A stretch of 61,319 nt of DNA from an uncultured Pelagibacteraceae bacterium (GTDB lineage Bacteria > Pseudomonadota > Alphaproteobacteria > Pelagibacterales > Pelagibacteraceae): assembly GCA_902574525.1 (NCBI GenBank), contig CACGNQ010000004.1, positions 1 through 61,319 on the forward strand, in the 5' to 3' direction. The first letter of the stretch is position 1. Every line of letters begins with the position of its first letter. This document shows positions 53,391-61,319 of the stretch, in pieces. The notes beneath the pieces are model-generated. The model was not told the DNA's origin. It made no database searches and saw only the letters and a list, made by a program, of their open reading frames with translations. Both the position numbers and the translations under genes were made by a program.

Positions 53391-54332
53391 TTATAAAGGT
53401 AAGAAACTAGTGTCTACGTTTCCACTTGGTGTCCCCATACCTTTTAGGAACGCATCAAGATTTCCACTTTTCATAGATTTTTCAGTTTCTTCTGGTGTTA
53501 AGAATTTGAAACCACTTAAAGTTTCTTTCATATCACCAACTTTCATTTCTGAAGCTTTAGCCATTGAATTCATATCAGCTTTTCCAGCTCTATATCTTGC
53601 ATTTGCTTCATGAGTTACTTCAATGAAAGTTCTAAGCATTCCTGGATTTTCCTTCATAAACTTAGTAGTTACTGAAGTAATATCTATACCCAAAATACCA
53701 GCATCTCTTGCTTCTTGTACAGTCAGCAATCTAGATCCTACTGCAGTTGCAGCTTTAATTGAGTTTCCTCCAAATAAACACGACATTACAACGTCACCAC
53801 TTACTAGTGCAGCTGCACCTTCTTCTGGGTCCATTTGAATTATATCCATTTTACTTCTGTCAGCTCCTACAACTTTCATACTTTCATCAAAAACATATTC
53901 AGCCATAGTTCCAAGTGGAACTGCAACTTTTTTACCCTCTAATTCGGTAGCATTTGCTTTTGTAATTCCAGATGCATTAGAGGTAACACAAGTAGTTCCT
54001 CCCATTCCGTATTCCATTGCAATATCAACTAACTTAATTGGTGCTTTAGATTTTACTGCATTTATGAAAGGTACCAATCCTTGTGAATAAGAAATATCAA
54101 TGTCTCCTGCTAACATAGCATCAGTCATTGCTCCACCGTTTGTGAAGTTAGTCCATTTAACTGGCACACCAAGAGCTTTTGCAAAATTTTTCTTTTGCAT
54201 ATCCTCAAGATTCGGACTCGGCCATTCTAAAAAGTAAGCGACTCTAACTTCATTTGCAGCTGAGTTTGCAACTGAAATACTTAAGTTAAGAGCAACAATT
54301 ACTCCTAGAAGATAGCTTATTACTTTTTTCAT
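53391..54332 (-). CDS. tauA: Taurine-type ABC substrate-binding protein
   Basis: 313 aa periplasmic SBP. Signal peptide residues 1-24 (YLLGVIVALNLSISVANSA). Mature part has the two-domain binding fold of the TauA/SsuA group, with EVRVAYFLEWPSPN, GDIDISYSQGLVPFINAVK and PLGTMAEYVFDE segments. It delivers taurine or similar compounds to TauBC. First gene of the operon, divergent from the taurine-pyruvate aminotransferase. Confidence 0.88.
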   Translation of the reverse strand: MKKVISYLLGVIVALNLSISVANSAANEVRVAYFLEWPSPNLEDMQKKNFAKALGVPVKWTNFTNGGAMTDAMLAGDIDISYSQGLVPFINAVKSKAPIKLVDIAMEYGMGGTTCVTSNASGITKANATELEGKKVAVPLGTMAEYVFDESMKVVGADRSKMDIIQMDPEEGAAALVSGDVVMSCLFGGNSIKAATAVGSRLLTVQEARDAGILGIDITSVTTKFMKENPGMLRTFIEVTHEANARYRAGKADMNSMAKASEMKVGDMKETLSGFKFLTPEETEKSMKSGNLDAFLKGMGTPSGNVDTSFLPL

Positions 54333-54553
54333 ATTTATCCCCTTTGATAATTATTAATTATTTATATTTAAGTTCATATTCCTGCAGATGTAAATGATCA
54401 TTTAGTTCTATTTAAGCTAAACTGTTATGTTCAATATGAGACTATATCTTTAAAATCAATCGTAAGTTGTATATAGATTTTGGTGCTCTAATATCATATA
54501 TTTTTTTAGATTAAGATAATGTATTAGTCTAAGTATTAATTTTACAAAAAAAT
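54333..54553. promoter_or_regulatory. Divergent tau control region with palindrome and direct repeats
   Basis: At 221 bp this is the longest gene-free stretch of the window. It holds the perfect 14-bp palindrome TAAATGATCATTTA (54391-54404) and two direct repeats, TTAGATTAAG at 54506 and TTAGTCTAAG at 54524, 18 bp apart, close to the tpa start. MocR-type regulators such as TauR bind direct repeats. Both could be operators for the divergent taurine genes. No regulator gene is seen here. Confidence 0.4.
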
Positions 54554-55900
54554 ATGAGTTCAGAAAACAAAAATAAAATTCCAAATTCACTCAATGAACA
54601 TTGGATGCCATTTACATCCAATAAAGATTTTAAAGAAAAGCCAAGATTGATTACTGAAGCAAAAGGTGTTTATTTGAAAAACCACGAAGGCAATACACAA
54701 ATTGATGCAAGCTCTGGTCTTTTTTGTAATCCTCTCGGTCATGGCAGAATAGAGATAATTAATGCAATTACTAATCAGTTAAAAACTTTAGATTATGCTC
54801 AACCATTTCAACAAGGTTTTGGAGGATCCTTCGAATTAGCTACAAGAATTTCAAAACACACACCAGGAAACCTAAACAGAATTTTTTATACCATTTGTGG
54901 ATCGACTGCAGTTGAAACTGCAATTAAAATTAGTGTAGCTTATCATAAAGCAAGGGGAGAAGGTCAAAGGTTTAGATTTGTTGGAAGAGAAAGAGCTTAT
55001 CATGGAATGAATATTGGTGCTACTTCAGTTGGAGGTATGATTAATAATGTCAAAGCTTATGCGAGCGTTTTAATGCCAGGAGTTGTTCATATGAGACATA
55101 CTCATTTGGAAGATCATAAATTTATTTCTGGTCAACCTGAAACAGGAGTAGAATTAGCAGATGATCTTGAGAGAATTTGCTCAAACTTTGGTGCTGAAAA
55201 TATTGCAGCATGCATTGTCGAACCTATTGCAGGATCTACCGGAACTTTAGTTCCTCCCGTTGGTTATCTTCAAAGACTTAGAGAATTATGCGATAAACAC
55301 AATATTCTTTTAATTTTTGATGAGGTAATTACTGGTTGGGGAAGAACAGGCTCAGCTTTTGGTGCTCAAGAATTTGGTGTAACTCCTGATATAATGACAA
55401 TGGCTAAAGCAACAACTAATGGAATAGTTCCGTTTGGTGTTGTGGCCTGTAAAGAGGAAATTTATGATGCAGTTTTAGATGCATCACCTAAAGGTGCCGT
55501 TGAATTATTTCATGGCTATACATACTCAGGAATACCGATATCAGTTGCTGCAGCATTAGCAGTGCAAGATATTTTTGAAAAAGAAGATATATTTAATAGA
55601 GCAAAAGAAATGTCGTCTTATTTTCAAGATGGACTTTTCTCTTTAAAAGACATTGATGTGGTAGAAAATATTAGGGGTTACGGAATGATGGGAGGTATAG
55701 ATATTAGGAAAGATACTAGACCCGGAAAAGCTGGACTAGAAACTTTTAAACATTGTTATGATGCGGGAGTAAATTTTAAAGCAACTGGAGATGCTCTTAT
55801 TATTGCTCCTATGTTTATATGTGAAAAAAAACATATTGATGAAATTATTGAAAAATTAAGAACTGGCATTACAAATTATTCAAGAAGCAAAAAAAATTAA
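54554..55900 (+). CDS. tpa: Class III aminotransferase, taurine-pyruvate type
   Basis: 448 aa. PLP-binding K285 in MAKATTNGIVPFG, DEVITGWGRTG and GSTAVETAIK are class III motifs. The N-terminal EHWMPFTSN is typical of omega-amino acid:pyruvate aminotransferases. Placed beside tauABC and followed by alanine dehydrogenase, it most likely takes the amino group of taurine onto pyruvate, giving sulfoacetaldehyde and alanine. Beta-alanine or another omega-amine is an alternative substrate. Confidence 0.82.
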   Translation: MSSENKNKIPNSLNEHWMPFTSNKDFKEKPRLITEAKGVYLKNHEGNTQIDASSGLFCNPLGHGRIEIINAITNQLKTLDYAQPFQQGFGGSFELATRISKHTPGNLNRIFYTICGSTAVETAIKISVAYHKARGEGQRFRFVGRERAYHGMNIGATSVGGMINNVKAYASVLMPGVVHMRHTHLEDHKFISGQPETGVELADDLERICSNFGAENIAACIVEPIAGSTGTLVPPVGYLQRLRELCDKHNILLIFDEVITGWGRTGSAFGAQEFGVTPDIMTMAKATTNGIVPFGVVACKEEIYDAVLDASPKGAVELFHGYTYSGIPISVAAALAVQDIFEKEDIFNRAKEMSSYFQDGLFSLKDIDVVENIRGYGMMGGIDIRKDTRPGKAGLETFKHCYDAGVNFKATGDALIIAPMFICEKKHIDEIIEKLRTGITNYSRSKKN

Positions 55901-55918
55901 TTTTCATTCTGGGGGGAT

Positions 55919-57034
55919 ATGAAAATTGGTGTTCCAAAAGAAATAAAACCACAAGAGAATAGAATTGGTCTTACACCTGAAAGTGTTAAAGATCTTATTA
56001 GTCATGGACATGAAGTATTAGTCGAAACTAATGGAGGCTACGAGGCAGGATTTGAAAATGAACAATATGAAACTGCTGGAGCAAGAGTTGTAAGTAATGC
56101 AGAAGATATTTTTAACGACTCAGAAATAATAGTAAAAGTTAAAGAGCCTCTAATAAATGAGGTTAAAATGATAAAACAAGACCAAATTATTTTTACTTAT
56201 TTACACTTAGCGGCAGCAAAAGAATTGACAGAAGGATTAATTAAATCAAAGGGTGTTTGTATAGCTTATGAAACAGTTACTGATAATAATGGAAGATTAC
56301 CATTACTAGCACCCATGAGTGCAGTAGCAGGAAGAATGTCAGTCCAAGCTGGTGCACATTGTTTAGAAAAAAATCAAAAGGGTAGAGGTGTTTTATTGGG
56401 GGGTGCTCCAGGTGGAGATCCTGCTGACGTTGTAATTCTTGGAGGTGGTGTAGTAGGAGAGAATGCAGCTATAATTGCAACTGGAATGAGAGCAAAAGTC
56501 CACGTTGTTGATAAATCACAGGAAAGATTGGATCAATTAACAAATATTTTTGGGGATAAAATTATTCCAGAGTTAAGTGAAAAATGTAGTTTAGATAAAT
56601 TAATTTCAGAATGTGATTTATTAGTTGGGGGAGTTTTGGTACCGGGAGCTGAAGCACCTAAATTAATTACAAAAAAAATGCTAAAAAACATGAAACGCGG
56701 ATCAGTTATTGTTGATGTAGCTATTGATCAAGGCGGATGCGTTGAAACAAGTAAACCTACAACTCATGCTAATCCTACATATATAGTTGATGATATTGTT
56801 CACTATTGTGTAGCAAACATGCCGGGTGGAGTCCCAAGAACATCGACATTCGCATTAAATAAAGCTACATTGCCATTTTTGAGAAAACTTGCAAAGCATG
56901 GTTATGTAAAAGCTCTTGGAGAAGATAAAAACTTTCTTGCTGGATTAAATGTTTGCAAAGGTGATGTGACATATAAAGCAGTAGCAGACATTTTTGGACA
57001 CAGTTATGTTCCTCCAGAAAAGGTGATTAACTAA
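55919..57034 (+). CDS. ald: Alanine dehydrogenase
   Basis: 371 aa, the normal Ald length. [16 protein letters not shown] at the N-terminus, the catalytic His in [13 protein letters not shown] and the NAD motif [14 protein letters not shown]. It deaminates alanine to pyruvate and ammonium with NAD, regenerating the amino acceptor of the upstream aminotransferase. A strong GGGGGG ribosome site precedes the ATG. Confidence 0.93.
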   Translation: MKIGVPKEIKPQENRIGLTPESVKDLISHGHEVLVETNGGYEAGFENEQYETAGARVVSNAEDIFNDSEIIVKVKEPLINEVKMIKQDQIIFTYLHLAAAKELTEGLIKSKGVCIAYETVTDNNGRLPLLAPMSAVAGRMSVQAGAHCLEKNQKGRGVLLGGAPGGDPADVVILGGGVVGENAAIIATGMRAKVHVVDKSQERLDQLTNIFGDKIIPELSEKCSLDKLISECDLLVGGVLVPGAEAPKLITKKMLKNMKRGSVIVDVAIDQGGCVETSKPTTHANPTYIVDDIVHYCVANMPGGVPRTSTFALNKATLPFLRKLAKHGYVKALGEDKNFLAGLNVCKGDVTYKAVADIFGHSYVPPEKVIN

Positions 57035-57475
57035 ATGTACAGACCACTACCAGATGGATTAACTATAAAACATTCGCCAATTGAAGGACTAGGATTATTT
57101 ACTGATGTTGACATTAAAAAAAATACATTTATCGGGGTTACTCACATAAGAGACGAACAATTTGAAAATAAGTATATAAGAACGCCTCTAGGAGGATTTT
57201 ATAATCACTCCGATGACCCAACTGTTGTGAGGATGGTCACTGACACTTTACCAAAACTTAAATTTGGAGATGTGCTTGACGTCGATGCTACTGAAAAAAA
57301 ATTTCCAGGCAATGACAATGACGGTGAAAATGTATTTTTTAACTTACAAGAAAAACCAGATGCCAAATATTTCTTTATGGTTGCAGCGAAAGATATAAAG
57401 GCCGGCAATGAACTGACTGCAAACTATAATCTTTACACTTATCCAAAAACAGGTGTTGGATTACAAATGATTTAG
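57035..57475 (+). CDS. SET-domain protein
   Basis: 146 aa, nearly all SET domain. SPIEGLGLFTDVDIKKNTFIG is the N-terminal SET part, GGFYNHSDDPTV the NHS motif and AGNELTANYN the C-terminal ELxxxY motif. SET enzymes methylate lysine in proteins with SAM, and the bacterial targets are unknown. It starts directly after the ald stop, so it is part of the taurine operon. The tail overlaps galE by 15 bases. Confidence 0.85.
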   Translation: MYRPLPDGLTIKHSPIEGLGLFTDVDIKKNTFIGVTHIRDEQFENKYIRTPLGGFYNHSDDPTVVRMVTDTLPKLKFGDVLDVDATEKKFPGNDNDGENVFFNLQEKPDAKYFFMVAAKDIKAGNELTANYNLYTYPKTGVGLQMI

Positions 57476-58450
57476 TTTTTTTTCCCATTTAATTGAACTA
57501 TTTAAAATTTTACGAATATCATTATACTTTGGTTTCCATTTAAATACTTTTTTAAATTTATTGGTATTTGAATAAACTTGCCCAACATCACCTGCTCTTT
57601 TTTGCATAAAATTTATTACTACGTTTTTTTTCATCTTTTTAAAAATTTTAACTATTTCTAAAACAGAATAACCTTTTTCATAACCACAATTAAAAATATT
57701 AGATTTTGAATTTTTGTTTAAATATTCAATACATTTCATATGTATTTCAGCTAAATCTAAAACATGAATATAGTCTCTAACACAAGTTCCGTCTTTAGTT
57801 TTATAATTTGATCCATAAATATTTATTTTCGGTTTACTTTTTAAAAATTGAATAGCTAAATTTTTAATTAGTCGTCCATTTTTATTGCCAATTTCTCCTA
57901 TTTTTCCCGAATTACTAGCTCCTCCTACATTAAAATATCTTAGAATAATAAATTTAAAATTGTAATGTTTTGAGAATTTTTTAATAAGATTTTCAGATTT
58001 ATATTTAGTAATTGCATAATAACTTTGAGGATTAGGTTTTCTTAATTCGCTTACTTTACCCTTAACATTTCCGTATATTGAACATGATGAAGAATATATA
58101 AAATTTTTAACATTTGAATTTTTACAAGCTTTTAAAAGATTTAAGGTTCCAATAATATTATTTAAATAATATCTTTTTTTAAAATTTTGTGATTCTTTTA
58201 CACTAGCGTAGCCAGCTAAATGAATGATTGTATCTATCTTATTTCTTAGAATAATTTGTTTAATCTTTTTAATATTATTTATGTCAGTTTTAATAAATTT
58301 TGTTTTTTTATTTATAAGTTTTTTATTGCCTCTAATTAAATTATCTATTGCTATTATTTTTGATTTTGTTTTGACTAGTTTTTCAACAATATGACTTCCT
58401 ATGTAGCCAGCGGCACCAGTAATTAAAATATTATTAGCTTTATGGATCAT
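57461..58450 (-). CDS. galE: UDP-glucose 4-epimerase
   Basis: 329 aa extended SDR. ILITGAAGYIGSHIVEKL with the NAD motif, IHLAGYASVKES, the YYAITK catalytic Tyr and Lys, and GYEKGYSVLEI. It interconverts UDP-glucose and UDP-galactose or their N-acetyl forms for envelope sugars. The gene is AT-rich and Lys-rich like the membrane and GT17 genes. Divergent from the dimethylglycine-dehydrogenase-like gene by 24 bp. Confidence 0.9.
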   Translation of the reverse strand: MIHKANNILITGAAGYIGSHIVEKLVKTKSKIIAIDNLIRGNKKLINKKTKFIKTDINNIKKIKQIILRNKIDTIIHLAGYASVKESQNFKKRYYLNNIIGTLNLLKACKNSNVKNFIYSSSCSIYGNVKGKVSELRKPNPQSYYAITKYKSENLIKKFSKHYNFKFIILRYFNVGGASNSGKIGEIGNKNGRLIKNLAIQFLKSKPKINIYGSNYKTKDGTCVRDYIHVLDLAEIHMKCIEYLNKNSKSNIFNCGYEKGYSVLEIVKIFKKMKKNVVINFMQKRAGDVGQVYSNTNKFKKVFKWKPKYNDIRKILNSSIKWEKKLNHL

Positions 58451-58474
58451 TAATTTGTTATAAATATATTAATA

Positions 58475-60919
58475 ATGAATAAAGATCTTCCAAAAAGCAC
58501 AAAAGTTGTTGTAATTGGTGGAGGTGTTGCTGGTTGTTCATGCGCTTATCATTTAGCAAAATTTGGATGGAAAGACACCATTCTTTTAGAAAGAGATCAA
58601 CTTACATCTGGAACTACTTGGCATGCAGCAGGCCTTCTTGGTCAGCTCGGTGCCTCCCAAACAATTACTAAATTAAGAAAGTACTCCCTAGATTTATATA
58701 AAGAACTGGAGAAAGTAACTGGTCTTTCTACTGGTCTAAAACAAAATGGAGCCATAACACTCGCTTCAACTAAAGAAAGAATGCAAGAATTGTTAAGACA
58801 AGCAACAACTGCTCAACTATCTGATGTAGAAGTTCAAATTTTAGATAAAAAAAAAACTAAGGAACTATATCCAGTTATCGAAGACTCAGACATTGAGGGA
58901 AGCGTGTTTATGCCAAAGGATGGCCAAGCAGATCCAGTTGGTGTAACCAATGTATTAGCGAAGGCAGCTAAGATGGAAGGTGTTAAAATTTTTGAAAAAA
59001 CACCTGTCAAAAAAATTTTAGTAAATAAAAATAAAATAGTAGGGGTTGATACTAATTTTGGTAAAATTGATTGTGAGTACGTAGTTCTTGCATCGGGAAT
59101 GTGGTCCAGACAAATTGCAAAGGATATAAACGTTAGTGTACCATTATATCCAAATGAACATTTTTATATTATTACAGAGCCGATCAACAATCTTCCAAAG
59201 GATCTGCCGGTTTTAAGAGATTACAATGCTTGTCTTTATTTAAAAGAAGACGCTGGAAAAATACTTGTAGGTATATTTGAACCAAATGCAAAACCAGCTT
59301 TTAAGGAAACAGGAAGAGTGCCGGAAGATTTCTCTTTTGGAGAGTTTCCTGATGACTTTGATCATTTCGAACCTTATTTAAAAAAATCATTTCATAGATT
59401 ACCTATGCTTAAAAACGCAGGAGTAAGGAAATTTTTTTCAGGGCCAGAATCTTTTACGCCTGATACTCAATATCTTTTAGGTGAAACTGCAGAAGTTAAA
59501 AATTTATATACTTGTTGTGGTTTTAATAGCATTGGTATCGCTAGTGCAGGTGGAGCTGGTAAGATTACTGCAGAATGGATGATTAATGGGCATGTTAATG
59601 AAGATCTATTTTCTTTAGATATAAAAAGATTTCAAAATTTTCATTCTTCTAAAAAATTTATTATGGAAAGAGTAACTGAAACGCTAGGAGATTTGTATGG
59701 TATGCATTGGCCGTATAAACAACATTCAACATCAAGAAACCAAAAATTACTTCCTTATCATGAAGAATTAAAAAAAGCTGGCGCTTGTTTTGGAGTTGCA
59801 GCTGGTTTTGAAAGACCAATGTGGTATTCCTTAAATGGCAAAGAACCTAAATATGATTATAGTTTTAATTTTCAGAATTGGTACCCATCAGCAGAGTATG
59901 AAACAACAAATGCAAGAAACAACTTAGGCCTTTTTGATTTGTCATCTTTTTCAAAATTTGATTTAAAAGGTGACAACATTCATAACGAATTGCAAAAAAT
60001 TAGCACTGCTAATATCAAGAATACGCCTGGAAATATAACTTATACTCAGATGTTAAATCAAGACGGTGGTATAGAAACTGATCTGAGTATTGTCTGTATC
60101 GATAAAAATTATTTTAGAGTCGTTAGTTCTGCAGCAACAAGAGAACATGATAAAAATCACATTCAAAAGTATTTATCAGACAAAGTTGATCTCAAAGATG
60201 TTACAGAAGATCTTTGTTGTTTTGGTTTATTTGGACCTAAAAGTCGACATATGTTAACAAAACTAAGTAGTGATGATTTTTCTAATGAAAATTTTAAATT
60301 TGGTACAGCTAAATTTGTTAAAATTAAAGATATAGATGTATGGGCTCAACGCTTGTCCTATGTTGGTGAATTAGGGTATGAACTATATGTAAAAAGCTCT
60401 GAGTCGAAAAAATTATATAATATAATTGTTTCAGAGGGCAAAAACTTTAACATGTCTCATTGTGGAATGCATGCCTTAGAAACAATGAGGATGGAAAGTG
60501 GTTTTTTACACTGGGGTCATGATATATCGCCTGGAGAAAATCAATATCAAGCGGGCTTAAGTTTTGCGATAAGTTATAAAAAAAATATTAATTTTGTTGG
60601 CAGAGATGCTCTGCTAAAAATTAAAGACAAAACACCATCAAAGCAGTTTGTGATGCTTACACTTAAGGAAAATAAACCAGGTCAACCACTTTTGCTTCAT
60701 GAAGAACCTATCTATCTTAAAAAAAAAATTGTAGGCATAACAACATCTGGTAGTTATTCATTCTGTTTTAACAAAAACCTAATATTTGGCTATGTAGATG
60801 GAAAAATTTCAAAGGACCAACTTCAAAATGAGGAAATATTTGTTGAGGTTGCTAAGAAAATGTATCCTGCAGAATTACAAATCAAAAGTCTCAATAAAAA
60901 TAACTTTAAAACAATTTGA
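58475..60919 (+). CDS. Dimethylglycine/sarcosine dehydrogenase-like enzyme (FAD + GcvT)
   Basis: 814 aa. N-terminal FAD domain starts VVVIGGGVAGCSCAYHLAK with SGTTWHAAGL, a region that holds the flavin-linked site in this family. From about residue 430 the GcvT folate-binding domain follows, with GLFDLSSFSKF and GELGYELYV. It demethylates dimethylglycine, sarcosine or related compounds and passes C1 units to tetrahydrofolate. Betaine degradation is a known carbon source of SAR11-type cells. Confidence 0.88.
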   Translation: MNKDLPKSTKVVVIGGGVAGCSCAYHLAKFGWKDTILLERDQLTSGTTWHAAGLLGQLGASQTITKLRKYSLDLYKELEKVTGLSTGLKQNGAITLASTKERMQELLRQATTAQLSDVEVQILDKKKTKELYPVIEDSDIEGSVFMPKDGQADPVGVTNVLAKAAKMEGVKIFEKTPVKKILVNKNKIVGVDTNFGKIDCEYVVLASGMWSRQIAKDINVSVPLYPNEHFYIITEPINNLPKDLPVLRDYNACLYLKEDAGKILVGIFEPNAKPAFKETGRVPEDFSFGEFPDDFDHFEPYLKKSFHRLPMLKNAGVRKFFSGPESFTPDTQYLLGETAEVKNLYTCCGFNSIGIASAGGAGKITAEWMINGHVNEDLFSLDIKRFQNFHSSKKFIMERVTETLGDLYGMHWPYKQHSTSRNQKLLPYHEELKKAGACFGVAAGFERPMWYSLNGKEPKYDYSFNFQNWYPSAEYETTNARNNLGLFDLSSFSKFDLKGDNIHNELQKISTANIKNTPGNITYTQMLNQDGGIETDLSIVCIDKNYFRVVSSAATREHDKNHIQKYLSDKVDLKDVTEDLCCFGLFGPKSRHMLTKLSSDDFSNENFKFGTAKFVKIKDIDVWAQRLSYVGELGYELYVKSSESKKLYNIIVSEGKNFNMSHCGMHALETMRMESGFLHWGHDISPGENQYQAGLSFAISYKKNINFVGRDALLKIKDKTPSKQFVMLTLKENKPGQPLLLHEEPIYLKKKIVGITTSGSYSFCFNKNLIFGYVDGKISKDQLQNEEIFVEVAKKMYPAELQIKSLNKNNFKTI

Positions 60920-60968
60920 GGTAGAATTCTCAATTTGATCTCAAACTATTATTTAAAACCTCAAATTG
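60912..60968 (+). other. Inverted repeat spanning the DMGDH-like gene stop
   Basis: CAATTTGAGGT (60912-60922) and its perfect inverse ACCTCAAATTG (60958-60968) are 35 bases apart. A third related copy CAATTTGA (60931-60938) lies in the loop. The left arm includes the stop codon. The structure can fold into RNA and may control the following gene. Confidence 0.4.
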
Positions 60969-61210
60969 AACAACCTCTAGATTGTAAAAATTATTCTTGC
61001 ATGCTTAATTTAGGCATGTCTGCAGAACACTTAAACGAAAATTTTGAACATGAAGTTGAGGCTCAAAAGAAACAAAACCCAAAGGTAGATATCAATATTC
61101 TTATGGATAAAGTTAGAGAAGAGAAAAAAAAAGAAAAAAAAGAAAATTTAATATTTATAAGTTTGATAGCATCTGTAGTCTTAGTTACTGGAGCAATCGC
61201 ATCCTTTTAA
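60935..61210 (+). CDS. Small membrane-anchored hypothetical protein
   Basis: 91 aa from TTG at 60935. The ATG at 61001 is a shorter alternative that would avoid starting within the inverted-repeat loop. A charged, Glu/Lys-rich middle (EEKKKEKKEN) leads to a C-terminal hydrophobic helix (LIFISLIASVVLVTGAIASF), so it is a tail-anchored protein. Two cysteines are near residue 20. No family recognised. Confidence 0.5.
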   Translation: MISNYYLKPQIEQPLDCKNYSCMLNLGMSAEHLNENFEHEVEAQKKQNPKVDINILMDKVREEKKKEKKENLIFISLIASVVLVTGAIASF

Positions 61211-61219
61211 TTATATAAA

Positions 61220-61319
61220 TTAGTTTTTATAGATCCTTGCTGCATTGAATAATTTGCAGGTCATTTCAGAAATTGCATTTACATTTTCGATTCTAAATTT
61301 ATCAACCTCTTTAATTTCC
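61220..61319 (-). CDS. 3' end of an unidentified gene
   Basis: A minus-strand frame enters from the right edge and ends at TAA (61220-61222), leaving 32 residues, EIKEVDKFRIENVNAISEMT onwards. Too short to identify. It is convergent with the small membrane protein gene. Confidence 0.5.
   Translation of the reverse strand, partial: EIKEVDKFRIENVNAISEMTCKLFNAARIYKN

Noticed and set aside
1..61319. tRNA, rRNA, CRISPR, IS or prophage elements
   Set aside because: No cloverleaf, rRNA segment, repeat-spacer array, transposase or phage gene was noticed on either strand. A dedicated search could still find a single tRNA.

Overview
The window is about 61 kb of very AT-rich DNA with extremely short intergenic spaces. 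The longest gene-free stretch is about 220 bp, and many neighbouring genes overlap by 1-20 bases. The gene set (Suf Fe-S assembly, taurine ABC uptake with aminotransferase and alanine dehydrogenase, dimethylglycine-dehydrogenase-type enzymes, many DMT transporters, small membrane peptides, almost no regulators) points to a streamlined marine alphaproteobacterium of the SAR11 / Pelagibacterales type. This is inferred from composition and gene content, not from a search. I saw no rRNA, tRNA, CRISPR array, insertion sequence or phage gene.

Layout. 1-2.8 kb: tail of a suf operon (sufD partial, sufS, sufU, sufT, sufA), with sufA broken at a nine-A run. 3-7 kb: glnA, a YbaK-type deacylase, a DMT exporter and a homocysteine methyltransferase-family protein. 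7-10.2 kb: aldehyde dehydrogenase plus DUF779, separated by a strong hairpin, then a GYD protein and a DMT exporter. 10.3-16.1 kb: a compact plus-strand operon of aldehyde dehydrogenase, a 41-aa membrane peptide, a fumarylacetoacetate-hydrolase-family enzyme, PEP carboxylase and a CcdA-type thiol transporter. 16.1-22.7 kb: DMT exporter, gamma-butyrobetaine-hydroxylase-like dioxygenase, inositol-phosphatase-family enzyme, a large putative autotransporter, AhpD-like and IsdG-like small proteins, and an SDR lacking its catalytic Tyr.

22.8-25.9 kb is a light-repair cluster: an Fe-S-type photolyase/cryptochrome, a DCC thiol protein, DUF2256, and an antenna-less photolyase. 25.9-30.8 kb is a run of fourteen small minus-strand genes (membrane proteins, SMR transporter, TPR, NTF2-like, GYD, DUF1330 and small secreted proteins) with no obvious single pathway. 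It is the least explained region. 30.8-35.4 kb is a sulfur cluster: cysK, cysE, a previously easy-to-miss 37-aa peptide with 11 cysteines, persulfide dioxygenase, sulfide:quinone oxidoreductase, and a divergent peroxiredoxin.

35.4-43.3 kb: methyltransferase, Asp/Glu racemase, LysE exporter behind a 20-bp dyad, a HisD-family dehydrogenase that resembles the sulfopropanediol type, a phosphotransacetylase-family protein, a BASS transporter, several tiny membrane peptides, an exported MsrB, and a perfect Fur-box-like palindrome beside a 59-aa eight-cysteine protein. 43.3-47.7 kb: four dehydrogenases. 47.9-50.6 kb: a polytopic membrane protein and a GT17 glycosyltransferase. 50.6-57.5 kb: a divergent taurine module, tauABC leftward (with an intra-operon hairpin after tauA and an enlarged TauC) and tpa-ald-SET rightward. 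57.5-61.3 kb: galE, a dimethylglycine/sarcosine-dehydrogenase-like enzyme, a small membrane protein and the 3' end of an unidentified gene.
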